Origin: a virus
Length of the DNA: 64,000 nucleotides
Direction: 5' to 3' (one strand)
IMG/VR virus record: IMGVR_UViG_3300048997_000130
Location: 1-64,000 of that record
Part shown: piece after piece, positions 8,873 through 16,258 of the stretch
How the letters are laid out: every line of letters starts with the position of its first letter
How positions within the stretch are numbered: position 1 is the first letter of the stretch
Notes under the pieces: generated by a model
What the model saw: the letters and a program-made list of their open reading frames with translations, nothing else
Database searches by the model: none
Told to the model about the DNA's origin: nothing
Position numbers and translations under genes: made by a program

Positions 8873-9436
8873 TCACTCCATATCAGAAATCTTAGCAGCA
8901 ATCCTCTCTAAGGGTGAAAGCACAAATGGCAAACCGATATAGATTCGGCCATCTCCTTCATCTCCACCCCATAACATCAATTCATGTGAAGTAAATATAA
9001 GGGGGGCCGGAAGATTGGAGGAAAACTGGAATTCGGGCTGAATAGGTTCTGGTTTATGATATGCTAAAGTAATATGGGGTTTATATTCCGGCCATTTATT
9101 AGAAAAGTTGATATCATTAGCTATAAATGCGGTGATAAGCGAATCATGTAATTGATGCAACTCTGGTGATTCCACAGGACATATTATTGGGAAACCATCA
9201 TCAGGATTGGCTGCAAATGAAGCAATCGATTCAATACCAATTACAAATGATTGTTGTTGACATATTACAGAATAGGCAACAACCATAACACGTGCCAATT
9301 CTGTAATTGGTACGTTCTTACCTAGATATAATATAGTAATATGCATATCAGAAGCTGATAACTTCTGACCAGGAACATCCAATACTTCTAATAAACGTGC
9401 GACTTCATGCGGAACACGTAAACCTAAAAATGCCAT
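8873..9436 (-). CDS. 2H phosphoesterase superfamily protein (LigT/2'-5' RNA ligase-like)
   Basis: A 187-residue protein with both HxT motifs of the 2H superfamily: DMHITILYLG (His32/Thr34) and YKPHITLAYH (His121/Thr123). Members open or form 2',3'-cyclic and 2'-5' phosphodiester bonds. In phages some act in RNA repair, and Acb1 uses the same fold to destroy cyclic-oligonucleotide alarm signals of CBASS. Which applies here cannot be told from motifs. The ATG directly abuts a perfect 10-bp inverted repeat (9437-9462) and has no Shine-Dalgarno sequence. It lies between pyrF and the glycan cassette on the same strand. Confidence 0.8.
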   Translation of the reverse strand: MAFLGLRVPHEVARLLEVLDVPGQKLSASDMHITILYLGKNVPITELARVMVVAYSVICQQQSFVIGIESIASFAANPDDGFPIICPVESPELHQLHDSLITAFIANDINFSNKWPEYKPHITLAYHKPEPIQPEFQFSSNLPAPLIFTSHELMLWGGDEGDGRIYIGLPFVLSPLERIAAKISDME

Positions 9437-9462
9437 GCTGCTAATTATACTAAATTAGCAGC
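9437..9462 (-). promoter_or_regulatory. Perfect inverted repeat abutting the 2H start codon
   Basis: GCTGCTAATT (9437-9446) and AATTAGCAGC (9453-9462) form a 10-bp perfect stem with a 6-base loop between the pyrF stop and the ATG at 9436. The ATG follows the 3' arm with no spacer and there is no ribosome-binding site. A TATAAT hexamer lies within it on the minus strand (9444-9449), 7 bases from the ATG, so a leaderless promoter is an alternative to an RNA hairpin. Confidence 0.55.
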
Positions 9463-9469
9463 TCAAATA

Positions 9470-10174
9470 TCATGTGAACGGTCGGATTTCTTCTCCAATA
9501 TCTCGAGCGGCTTGGATTCGATTCTTAGAATCTAGAATAGGACGACCTACAACAATATAATCAGCTCCATCTTTAATTGCATCAGCTGGAGTTGCCACTC
9601 GAATCTGATCATTAGTTGCACTGCCAGCCGGACGAACTCCTGGAACAACTAAAACAGCTCCTGTTCCGAGTTTTTGACGTAAAACGTAGACTTCGTGGGG
9701 CGAACAAACAAATCCACGAATACCAGCATCCCAAGCTTGCTGGGCTAAATTGAGAGCTAATGAACCTGCGGACGAATTGGTAAGATAAGTATCACGAACA
9801 TCTTGATCAGATAATGAAGTAAGAACAGTTACAGCAAGCAAAGTTAGATTAGGAGGAGCAGCCTTAACAGCTTCCTCAAGCATTTTTTTCCCACCAGATG
9901 CATGCACGGTCAAAAAATCGATATTATGTCTAGAAACTGATTCGACAGCTTTAGCTACAGTATTAGGAATATCATGAAGTTTTAAATCCAGAAATATTTG
10001 AAGCCCGAGTTCTGGACCCAACGATAAAATATTGGAATCAGTTGATGTATAAAGTTGCAAACCGATTTTCAGAACACCGACATGTTCGTGTAAATCGGAT
10101 GCGATGTCCACTGCAGTTCCTGCGTCAGACACATCCAGCGGTAAAATGATTCGTCTATGAGGTCTAATATCCAT
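9470..10174 (-). CDS. pyrF: Orotidine-5'-phosphate decarboxylase
   Basis: Full-length OMP decarboxylase (234 residues), the enzyme that makes UMP in the last step of pyrimidine synthesis. The signature DLKLHDIPNTV supplies the catalytic Asp-x-Lys-x-x-Asp array (Asp63, Lys65, Asp68). VVPGVRPAGSATNDQ and DYIVVGRPIL give the phosphate-binding loops, so the active site looks intact. The ATG at 10174 lies 8 bases behind GGAG; the ATG at 10180 is too close. The leader contains a 9-bp inverted repeat that covers part of the Shine-Dalgarno sequence. A pyrC gene lies 5 kb away on the same strand. This is rare in phages and suggests relief of a UMP shortage during replication, or recent acquisition from a host. 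Confidence 0.95.
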   Translation of the reverse strand: MDIRPHRRIILPLDVSDAGTAVDIASDLHEHVGVLKIGLQLYTSTDSNILSLGPELGLQIFLDLKLHDIPNTVAKAVESVSRHNIDFLTVHASGGKKMLEEAVKAAPPNLTLLAVTVLTSLSDQDVRDTYLTNSSAGSLALNLAQQAWDAGIRGFVCSPHEVYVLRQKLGTGAVLVVPGVRPAGSATNDQIRVATPADAIKDGADYIVVGRPILDSKNRIQAARDIGEEIRPFT

Positions 10175-10183
10175 TTGCATTTC

Positions 10184-10242
10184 TCCAGTTTCGACATAAT
10201 TTACATTACAGACAATCTACAATAGCCGAATAAGAAACTGGA
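10184..10242 (-). promoter_or_regulatory. pyrF leader inverted repeat overlapping the Shine-Dalgarno
   Basis: In the mRNA sense TCCAGTTTC (10242-10234) can pair over 9 bases with GAAACTGGA (10192-10184), enclosing a 41-base loop. The 3' arm includes CTGGA of the CTGGAG ribosome-binding site for pyrF, so pairing would hide it. This could be a translational switch, but the long loop lowers certainty. Confidence 0.4.
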
Positions 10243-10256
10243 CCTAGGATCGATAT

Positions 10257-10862
10257 TTAAATATCATCTTGCGATCGTTGACGAGCTTTACCTTTCAATG
10301 GTTCCATTGCACCGGCTGGTGGATTGGATAAAAGACCGTCAATAAATTCCACAATTCGTTGGCTAGCGTTGGTTATATCTTCAAATTCAATATTCATGTT
10401 TTCGTGTGAATCCGTTATTATTATATCACCCAATCCGACCTCTGTTCTAGTTTCGTCAGAAAACCCCATTCCATATTTACGTTTGAAATATCCGACTTCC
10501 AAAACAAACGGGACCTCAGTCCCTTGCATATTAGGATCGCCACCCTTGACTGACCAATCTGAGCGATTATTACCGGATGGGGATTTACTTTTCAATTCTG
10601 TGTCATATTCAAGTATGAATAGCAAGCTTCCCGTCAAAGCTTGCTTAATTCCATCGATTTCAGTTACTTTATTCCAAGCTGATGCAGGAGATCGCTCAAA
10701 TGATACGAATCCGTGACTGCGTTCATGAACAACAGGACCTTTTTCTATCAATTGATAGGGTCCTGGCAGCTTAGTATTCAGGGCTTCAGTAACTTCTTCA
10801 GCTAAAGTGGAAGCCAATGAAGAATCATCCGCCAATAGTAAGCGAAATGCAATACGATGCAT
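10257..10862 (-). CDS. Hypothetical protein (201 aa)
   Basis: Not recognised. The ATG at 10862 (MHRIAFRLLLADDSS) is preferred to the upstream GTG at 10877; neither has a clear Shine-Dalgarno sequence. The protein is soluble and mixed, with no Cys clusters. The central part (FILEYDTEL, VPFVLEVGYFKRKYG) looks like beta strands, and the C-terminal tail is short, charged and proline-containing. It is the first gene of the leftward run that continues with pyrF and diverges from the plus-strand gene at 10911. Confidence 0.7.
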   Translation of the reverse strand: MHRIAFRLLLADDSSLASTLAEEVTEALNTKLPGPYQLIEKGPVVHERSHGFVSFERSPASAWNKVTEIDGIKQALTGSLLFILEYDTELKSKSPSGNNRSDWSVKGGDPNMQGTEVPFVLEVGYFKRKYGMGFSDETRTEVGLGDIIITDSHENMNIEFEDITNASQRIVEFIDGLLSNPPAGAMEPLKGKARQRSQDDI

Positions 10863-10910
10863 ACAATTAATTAACACATCAAGACATTAAACTAAAGGGC
10901 CATCGGAATC

Positions 10911-11471
10911 ATGAATAATATTCAAGCATCCATGAATCGATCTATATCAATATTAAATATATTGATAATTGCCATCAAACAAGCTGATCCGGCCAAAAAG
11001 ATAAATATTACTAGAGCCATTACTAGAGCATCTGACGGCGATGAAATCAGCAAAAATATTGCATTGAATGCAGTATGCAACGCAGCATATACCAGTGAAT
11101 TTCTACTTGATATATGGAGTGAAGATAAATCTCATTCAGAAATTAGGAATATATTAAAGGAAGCATCCGAGAATTTGGCACACCAATTGGAATTGGATGT
11201 TCATCCGGATAATATGATGGAATTACTATTCAAAGAAGCAGATAGAGGATTAGTTTATTTACCGGTCGAATTAATCCGGGAGTTATATAAATTCGGAAAG
11301 GCGATATCAGACATAAAGCACGGAATAATTCGAGCTTCTGAAGCTGAACTAAACATCAAACAATTGTTTGATGTAGCAAGTGATTGGACAGAACAATTAG
11401 AAAATAGATGGGGAAAGGATAATAATACTGTATTGGTTCCGATACGACCTCTTTCAAAAATTCCATTTTAA
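10911..11471 (+). CDS. Hypothetical helical protein (186 aa)
   Basis: Not recognised. Begins MNNIQASMNRSISILNIL. The whole protein is predicted by eye to be alpha-helical, with many Glu/Lys-rich amphipathic stretches, and the tail PIRPLSKIPF is probably unstructured. It is the first of a short plus-strand pair with the gene at 11510, separated by a perfect 11-bp inverted repeat that includes its stop codon. It diverges from the gene at 10862. Confidence 0.7.
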   Translation: MNNIQASMNRSISILNILIIAIKQADPAKKINITRAITRASDGDEISKNIALNAVCNAAYTSEFLLDIWSEDKSHSEIRNILKEASENLAHQLELDVHPDNMMELLFKEADRGLVYLPVELIRELYKFGKAISDIKHGIIRASEAELNIKQLFDVASDWTEQLENRWGKDNNTVLVPIRPLSKIPF

Positions 11472-11499
11472 TTATCAAATTTTTGTTAGATAATTAAAA
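11466..11499 (+). terminator. 11-bp perfect inverted repeat between two plus-strand genes
   Basis: TTTTAATTATC (11466-11476) and GATAATTAAAA (11489-11499) pair perfectly around a 12-base loop. The stop codon of the upstream gene is in the 5' arm. The stem is entirely A/T-rich and no T tract follows it, so it may be an mRNA-stabilising or attenuating hairpin, not a strong terminator. Confidence 0.4.
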
Positions 11500-11509
11500 T
11501 TACCTACAT

Positions 11510-11815
11510 ATGGACAATGCAGATTCCAAGCACATAAATATTATTCCGGCAATAAAGCACGAACTCAGTGGAGTTCGTGCTGAACTGGAAAAATATAAAA
11601 CAAATGGAATATCAGAAGAAGAAGCTCAAGATTTAATTAAATGGCTAGAAAACATAGAAGGCATGGTAAAAGCCGCTAGCATAACTAAGCAATCTAGTCC
11701 AAAACAATTGGCAAATATTCTCATAGGTATTGCCAATACTGTTGACAGTCAGAATCAACAATGTGCAATGAATAGTCTACGTCATATTGAATATGAATTA
11801 TTGACTAACAAATAA
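11510..11815 (+). CDS. Hypothetical protein (101 aa)
   Basis: Not recognised. A small helical protein with a Glu/Lys-rich first half (ELSGVRAELEKYKTNG) and a Gln/Asn-rich end. It lies 11 bases behind an 11-bp inverted repeat, and its last 18 bases overlap the convergent gene at 11798-12211. No ribosome-binding site is evident before the ATG. Confidence 0.62.
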   Translation: MDNADSKHINIIPAIKHELSGVRAELEKYKTNGISEEEAQDLIKWLENIEGMVKAASITKQSSPKQLANILIGIANTVDSQNQQCAMNSLRHIEYELLTNK

Positions 11816-12211
11816 TTTATCTAGATCATATGATCGGAATCTTATCATAGCAGATTCCTTCAGCCCGATGTCATAATCTGATTGTTCAAGAATCAACATA
11901 AATAATTCTTGAATATGATTCAAGAATCCAGCGTGGATTTTAGGGGAATTGAACGCATCAAGATGGGATTGGATATATTTTCGTATCGAACATTCGGATT
12001 GTTCAACCAGCCTTTGCTCCTCAATCAAACAAAAATGACCGGGAGCCACTAATAATGAGAACATTTCCCTTCGAACTAAACGACTGGCATAATCTACCAT
12101 CATCTGCTTAGGAAATAATTCCTTGATCGTATTCCAATCAACAGATCGAGATTTAGATTGGGTTGAACATAACCCAACCGAATTCAATACGCCTTTCCCA
12201 ATAATATTCAC
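11798..12211 (-). CDS. Hypothetical protein (137 aa)
   Basis: Not recognised. Begins MNIIGKGVLNSVGLC and looks alpha-helical. A strong Shine-Dalgarno (GGAGG) lies 8 bases before the ATG. The leader bases GCCTC, 13 bases upstream of GAGGC, could form a short hairpin over that site. An extended -10 promoter candidate lies about 70 bases upstream, so this may be a separately transcribed early gene. It converges with the plus-strand gene ending at 11815. Confidence 0.7.
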   Translation of the reverse strand: MNIIGKGVLNSVGLCSTQSKSRSVDWNTIKELFPKQMMVDYASRLVRREMFSLLVAPGHFCLIEEQRLVEQSECSIRKYIQSHLDAFNSPKIHAGFLNHIQELFMLILEQSDYDIGLKESAMIRFRSYDLDKLFVSQ

Positions 12212-12278
12212 ATCGCCTCCTATATAATGTATGAGGCCGTTCGGAATGCAAAAATCGAGCCTAGGATCTTAGAACTTT

Positions 12279-12287
12279 ATTATAACA
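12279..12287 (-). promoter_or_regulatory. Extended -10 promoter candidate for the gene at 12211
   Basis: On the minus strand the bases read TGTTATAAT, a consensus extended -10 element (TGnTATAAT). No good -35 hexamer sits 17 bases upstream, as is common for extended -10 promoters. It would give a leader of about 60 bases before the ATG at 12211. Confidence 0.45.
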
Positions 12288-12330
12288 GAGAAAACTTTTT
12301 TTGGCTATATTTTTATTACCAAATATGAAT

Positions 12331-12352
12331 CTACGTGCTTCGACGCACGTAG
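12331..12352 (-). terminator. Stem-loop after the NADAR gene
   Basis: CTACGTGC and GCACGTAG form a perfect 8-bp stem with a 6-base loop, 11 bases beyond the stop of the NADAR gene. Only a weak T-rich stretch follows on the minus strand, so termination may be partial. Confidence 0.5.
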
Positions 12353-12362
12353 AAAGCCGTTA

Positions 12363-12935
12363 CTATTGTGTCAAATTGGTACCAGATATAATATCAGATA
12401 AACTAATATGCTTGAGTTGATTCCTCACAAGCATCAAAATTTTTCCTAATTTATTTTGACCTGTTTTCTGAGCTCCCCAACCCCAATATGAATCTCGTGC
12501 AGAATCTTCTATTATGTGTTTCTCCTCTGTTCCAAGGAGAACTTGTGATAAAGCAGGATGTTGACTGAATTTTGCCAACACAATCTCATACATATATAAA
12601 TCTTTGACTTTCTCTAATACATCCCTAGTAGCATTATTAATATCAAAATTACTATGTTTGGGATTCCGAATACGGACTTGAACACATGAAATATCAAGTT
12701 CCCAATCTGCTCGGATTTTATATTCAGGATTCCTTCCGATAGCCGCGGCTTTACCTGGACTAGATGCTTTCACGATTAAATCGAAAATTTTTTCAAAATT
12801 TTCGAATTTCATAGCTTGATAAGCATGTTCACTAGTACGCCAGCGTCTACCATAAATACGTACGCTATGATTAGAAAAATTAGAAAAACATCCGTATTCA
12901 TCAACAGGATTATAAAATAATATCAAATTATTCAT
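12363..12935 (-). CDS. NADAR (YbiA/DUF1768-like) protein
   Basis: A 190-residue protein covering the whole NADAR domain. Visible motifs are CFSNFSNHSVRIYGRRWRTS, SEHAYQAMKF, ASSPGKAAAIGR, LLGTEEKHIIEDS, and SYWGWGAQKTGQNKLGKILM. The ATG at 12935 is preferred to the TTG at 12971, since it sits behind a GAGA element and the domain starts at once. NADAR enzymes are N-glycosidases acting on ADP-ribose conjugates, including ADP-ribosylated guanine in DNA made by DarT1-type toxins; others act in riboflavin-related chemistry. In a phage a role in reversing host ADP-ribosylation defence is plausible but inferred. It diverges from the gene at 13021 and is followed by a stem-loop. Confidence 0.88.
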   Translation of the reverse strand: MNNLILFYNPVDEYGCFSNFSNHSVRIYGRRWRTSEHAYQAMKFENFEKIFDLIVKASSPGKAAAIGRNPEYKIRADWELDISCVQVRIRNPKHSNFDINNATRDVLEKVKDLYMYEIVLAKFSQHPALSQVLLGTEEKHIIEDSARDSYWGWGAQKTGQNKLGKILMLVRNQLKHISLSDIISGTNLTQ

Positions 12936-13020
12936 CAAATAATCTCTACAGTAAGAACGTTTTGTAATCAATTAGTCTTCAAATTAGACAGATTTGGTCT
13001 TTAATATACAATACTATAAT

Positions 13021-13443
13021 ATGAAAGCCATAAATGCAAGTGCAGATACATTTGTGGAGGCGTTGGATAACAAAATAACAACCTTCCTACACAAGAATAA
13101 AACAGCCATAATAAAAGAATACAGAGAAAAAGCCGGTCGTGGAGTCCCAGATAATGAAGTCAACCAGTTTTTATCGGAACTCGGAGACAGGATTTATGAA
13201 TCAATAACGTTAGATCCTGCACAACTGGATCGGTTCATAAATTTTTACGCAAATGATGATAAATTACAAAAGTTTGTTTCAGAATCAATTGATTCTTTGA
13301 ATGTATATCCGAGAGCCGCCGCTTCGCCTGAAAAGATTTCCGGGCTTTTGAAAGCCATGGCAACGCAAATTAATCAATCAGCCACATCTAATAAACTTAA
13401 ACTCGCCAACAACATCAAAACGATCTTAAACAGCATTATTTAA
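13021..13443 (+). CDS. Hypothetical helical protein (140 aa)
   Basis: Not recognised. The ATG at 13021 (MKAINASADTFVEALDNK) is preferred to a TTG at 12994; there is no clear Shine-Dalgarno sequence. The product is predicted alpha-helical and soluble, with a charged first half and an Ala/Ser-rich middle. A 6-bp hairpin (13477-13495) without a T tract follows it. It diverges from the NADAR gene, with an 85-base shared upstream region. Confidence 0.65.
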   Translation: MKAINASADTFVEALDNKITTFLHKNKTAIIKEYREKAGRGVPDNEVNQFLSELGDRIYESITLDPAQLDRFINFYANDDKLQKFVSESIDSLNVYPRAAASPEKISGLLKAMATQINQSATSNKLKLANNIKTILNSII

Positions 13444-13586
13444 TAAATATTTACTCCGATATTTAATCGAATCATGTTTGGCGTGTTATGCCAAAAAAGC
13501 GAATTAATAACAATGATTTGTAATCATGAAACATAATTGGATATGATAATAACATCTTACTAAGTTAGAAAAATTGGCAAGGTGCT

Positions 13587-13781
13587 ATGATCATGTCAAT
13601 AATAACTGCATCCGATTGGTTCAAATCATTAGATAGTGGAACGAGAAAACATATATTATCATTATTACATATATATAGACAAATGTTATCTAGGAAAAAG
13701 GGCGAAGGATTGATACTTCAATTAGTTGCTAAATTAGAAGAAGATCATCAAATTCAAAAAGATATGGACGGAGAAAAATAA
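13587..13781 (+). CDS. Small hypothetical protein (64 aa)
   Basis: Not recognised. Begins MIMSIITASDWFKSLDSGTR; helical and Lys/Glu-rich at its end. AAGG lies 5 bases before the ATG. The stop codon falls in the loop of the bidirectional-looking terminator at 13761-13799, whose 5' arm codes for the last residues. It converges with the kelch lipoprotein gene. Confidence 0.55.
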   Translation: MIMSIITASDWFKSLDSGTRKHILSLLHIYRQMLSRKKGEGLILQLVAKLEEDHQIQKDMDGEK

Positions 13782-13799
13782 CTGCATTCCGTCCATATC
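13761..13799 (-). terminator. Rho-independent terminator of the kelch lipoprotein gene
   Basis: GATATGGACGGA (13761-13772) and TCCGTCCATATC (13788-13799) pair perfectly over 12 bases around a 15-base loop. On the minus strand the stem is followed by TTTTT, so it best serves the gene ending at 13809. It lies across the 3' end of the convergent plus-strand gene and may stop transcription from that side too. Confidence 0.75.
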
Positions 13800-13808
13800 A
13801 ACATCGAA

Positions 13809-14864
13809 CTATTGAGGAGCAGGTGGTTGATATCGACCACCTACTGCCGAAAATCCATCACCACATATTCCAGAATAAACTATCAATTCGGATCCAGTCC
13901 AAGCTGATGGTCCTTCAGGACATATTCCGGAAGGCATCGTGGAACTATCTGAAATAGTCTCAGCAGTTGACCGATCATATATCGCAACACCATTGGTTGA
14001 TATAGAATATAAACGGCGTCCATCGTCACTTTGTCGAGACCCGTAAAAGGCATTCAGACTTTCAGGAGCATCCCAAGGAAACCAATAACCACCTTCATAG
14101 GATAGACCAGTGCTGCCGCCAGAATAAATATGAACAGAAATCCCATCAGCAAACATTTGAACACCACCAGTTCGTTCGCAGCCTTCATTGAGACATGAAG
14201 AATCTTGCCATGTCTCATGAACAGGATCATATAATCCACTATTATATATTCCTGCTGCTTCATTGGTACTACCACCGAAAATCATCAATGAATTGTCTTT
14301 CCAAGCCATCCCAGTGTTATAACTAGAAGGAGGAGCATTATCGATTGAAGATTGTATCCATGATGTACTTGAAATATTCGGAAGTTGCTCCATTCCACGA
14401 TCCAAATAATAACCATCCCAACAGGATGCCAGACCACCATAGGTGAATACACCATATGGCGTAGAAACAGCAGAATGTTGAGCTCGAGGAGAATTCAAAT
14501 CAGGAAGAGAATTCCAAGAATCAGTAACAGGATCATAAGCCGCCGTGGAAGCTTCTGGAGGAGCATTATAATCGGATGAGGAACATCCACCGAGAATGAC
14601 ATATTTCCCATCAATCGCTGCCGCAGCAGCAACGCCTCGAGGCGTTGGAGCATTGACTGTAGATATCGGAAGCCAAGCTGGTAAGCATTTACCTGTGTCA
14701 CATGATCTGCCACCAACACAAGCATATCCCACTGCACCACAATTATCGGAATCAGAATTTAAATCCAATGTTTGTCGTGTGGTCCCGACATTCGAATCAG
14801 ATCCGGACGCCCCGCATGCTGTTAATATAAATAAACCCAATGATATATATAAGAATCGATACAT
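13809..14864 (-). CDS. Kelch-type beta-propeller lipoprotein
   Basis: From the ATG at 14864 (AGG 6 bases upstream) the product is 351 residues and starts with a lipoprotein signal: MYRF, a hydrophobic stretch, and the lipobox LTAC at Cys17. The longer frame to 15014 would overlap pyrC. After the signal comes a short Cys-rich element (CGAVGYACVGGRSC) and then kelch-like repeats with ILGG, TYGG, IFGG and YSGG strand ends plus WNSLPDLNSPR-type loops, predicting a beta-propeller anchored to a membrane facing the periplasm or cell surface. The Cys-rich element plus kelch layout recalls Myxococcota surface lipoproteins. Phage lipoproteins often block superinfection by masking receptors, which is a possible but unproven role. 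Confidence 0.82.
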   Translation of the reverse strand: MYRFLYISLGLFILTACGASGSDSNVGTTRQTLDLNSDSDNCGAVGYACVGGRSCDTGKCLPAWLPISTVNAPTPRGVAAAAAIDGKYVILGGCSSSDYNAPPEASTAAYDPVTDSWNSLPDLNSPRAQHSAVSTPYGVFTYGGLASCWDGYYLDRGMEQLPNISSTSWIQSSIDNAPPSSYNTGMAWKDNSLMIFGGSTNEAAGIYNSGLYDPVHETWQDSSCLNEGCERTGGVQMFADGISVHIYSGGSTGLSYEGGYWFPWDAPESLNAFYGSRQSDDGRRLYSISTNGVAIYDRSTAETISDSSTMPSGICPEGPSAWTGSELIVYSGICGDGFSAVGGRYQPPAPQ

Positions 14865-14958
14865 AATGGCCTGCTTTTGGAATGGGTGTCTGAATCCACC
14901 GATAGACCAAACGGCCGATACACATGTTGACTTAATGATAGATATAATATAGGATATC

Positions 14959-15969
14959 TTAACTAGAAATGCGCCAAGCCAATTGTTTACCTGAATGAAA
15001 CGGCACGATTCCATGGATTTCTTTAGGAACTATCCATGGAATCCGCTCTAAAGTTATAGAACCTTCGTTAAGTGGAAGTCCGTAAAACATCGCTCCAAAT
15101 GTGGACATGAAATCATTTACTTTATTTAGAGCAAAATTATCATCAAAAATCGGAATTATTGATTCAACGGCACATGGAGCTGAAAAAATACCGGCACATC
15201 CAGAAGCACATTCTTTGGATTCGCGAAGATGTGGAGCACTGTCTGAACCAAAGAAAAATTTAGGATCTCCGGACGTAGCAGCACGAATCAATGCTTGCTT
15301 ATCTTCAATTGTTTTAGCAACAGGTTTACAAAAAGCGTGCGGATTGAGGTTTCCTCCAATCATATCGTCAAGAGTCAAATATAAATGATGAGCCGTAATA
15401 GTGGCCGCCACGTTGGATAAACTAGATACGACTTCAACTGCTGCTGCTGTAGTAATATGTTCAAGAACGATTCGGAGTTTAGGAAATGTGGCAGCAATTG
15501 TTTGCAGATGGCATAGAAAAACATGTTCTCTGCGAAGAGTTGGAACTCGAGGATCTTCGCCATGTAAGCATAAAACGATATTATTATCTTCCATAGCCTC
15601 AAAAATATTAAATAAATCATATATGTTTGATACAGCATCAACATCAGATGAATTATGAGTTACGCCTTCAGGATATAATTTCCCGGCTATTACGTGCGAT
15701 CCAGAGAGATTGGCGATTTGTTCAGGCGTGGTAGATCGAAGCAATTTAATTGTTAAAAGCGGCTGGAAATCATATTGACCAGTAGCTTCCATAATTTCTC
15801 GTTTATAACACACGGCATCACCGGCTTGCCGAATGGGAATTTTAGTATTCGGCATTACCAGAGCCCGAGCAAATACTCGAGCCGTATAAGGTGCTACTTG
15901 TTTTAGAAGTTCGCCTTCACGAAAATGTACATGGAAATCATCCGGCCGCCGTATAACTAATTTAGACAT
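14959..15969 (-). CDS. pyrC: Dihydroorotase, class II
   Basis: A 336-residue enzyme matching E. coli-type PyrC in length and in every metal ligand. DFHVHFRE gives His13 and His15 with Arg17 for substrate. AGKLYPEG gives the carboxylated Lys97. LHGE gives His136, LEHIT gives His171, and GSDSAPH gives Asp243. It cyclises carbamoyl-aspartate to dihydroorotate in the cytoplasm. A 10-bp inverted repeat encloses the start codon. It is upstream of the kelch lipoprotein gene on the same strand. pyrB, pyrD and pyrE are not in the window, so the phage supplies at least two steps of the route (pyrC and pyrF) and relies on the host, or on genes elsewhere in its genome, for the rest. Confidence 0.96.
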   Translation of the reverse strand: MSKLVIRRPDDFHVHFREGELLKQVAPYTARVFARALVMPNTKIPIRQAGDAVCYKREIMEATGQYDFQPLLTIKLLRSTTPEQIANLSGSHVIAGKLYPEGVTHNSSDVDAVSNIYDLFNIFEAMEDNNIVLCLHGEDPRVPTLRREHVFLCHLQTIAATFPKLRIVLEHITTAAAVEVVSSLSNVAATITAHHLYLTLDDMIGGNLNPHAFCKPVAKTIEDKQALIRAATSGDPKFFFGSDSAPHLRESKECASGCAGIFSAPCAVESIIPIFDDNFALNKVNDFMSTFGAMFYGLPLNEGSITLERIPWIVPKEIHGIVPFHSGKQLAWRISS

Positions 15970-15984
15970 AAAAGTTAGTTATAC
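15951..15984 (-). promoter_or_regulatory. Inverted repeat enclosing the pyrC start codon
   Basis: GTATAACTAA (15951-15960) and TTAGTTATAC (15975-15984) are perfect complements over 10 bases. The 14-base loop holds the pyrC ATG (15967-15969). As RNA this would place the start codon in a hairpin loop; as DNA it could be an operator. No Shine-Dalgarno sequence is seen upstream. Confidence 0.5.
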
Positions 15985-15997
15985 ATTACAACAATTC

Positions 15998-16210
15998 TTA
16001 CACAACAATCAATCTACATAATTCGATACATATCCCAAGATTGGCATCAGATCTAGAAGAAGCTACAAATATAGTGATGGAAACACGATCACTGAATAAT
16101 TTCTTAATTTTAATTATCTCTGATTCAGATATTTCGCATAAATCTGGGAGTTGGAAAGTGATTTTTATCTCCATATTCATGCGAATATGAATGGATTTTA
16201 TTATCATCAC
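15998..16210 (-). CDS. Small hypothetical protein (60-70 aa)
   Basis: Not recognised. Candidate starts are GTG 16210, ATG 16207 and ATG 16180 (MNMEIKITFQLPDL); none has a good ribosome-binding site. The C-terminal two thirds look like an alternation of strand and helix. Another frame (16125-16256) overlaps its start, so one or both may be real. It lies just upstream of pyrC on the same strand. Confidence 0.45.
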   Translation of the reverse strand: MMIIKSIHIRMNMEIKITFQLPDLCEISESEIIKIKKLFSDRVSITIFVASSRSDANLGICIELCRLIVV

Positions 16211-16256
16211 ATAGTTGTGATTGAATCTGATCTTGAGTAATTTTATTGAATTCCAT
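16125..16256 (-). CDS. Possible 43-aa ORF overlapping its neighbour
   Basis: An ATG-TGA frame starts within 3 bases of the stop of the gene at 16259, as is usual for coupled phage genes. It encodes MEFNKITQDQIQSQ and a His/Tyr-rich tail. It overlaps the gene at 15998-16210 in a different frame. It has no domain and no homolog that I can recognise. Confidence 0.3.
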   Translation of the reverse strand: MEFNKITQDQIQSQLCDDNKIHSYSHEYGDKNHFPTPRFMRNI

Positions 16257-16258
16257 AT

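Noticed and set aside
11824-11835. GATCATATGATC palindrome
   Set aside because: A 12-base palindrome within a coding region is likely by chance in this composition and has no paired partner or positional logic.
13477-13495. TTTGGC/GCCAAA hairpin after the gene ending at 13443
   Set aside because: The stem is 6 bp with no T tract, and the repeat could be chance in an A/T-rich gap. Not listed as a terminator.
1-16000. Left region as host chromosome flanking a prophage
   Set aside because: Composition, the small overlapping genes and the direction of coding run smoothly into the head genes, and no integrase or attachment repeat is seen. Host capture of genes by the phage explains the host-like proteins better, but misassembly cannot be excluded.
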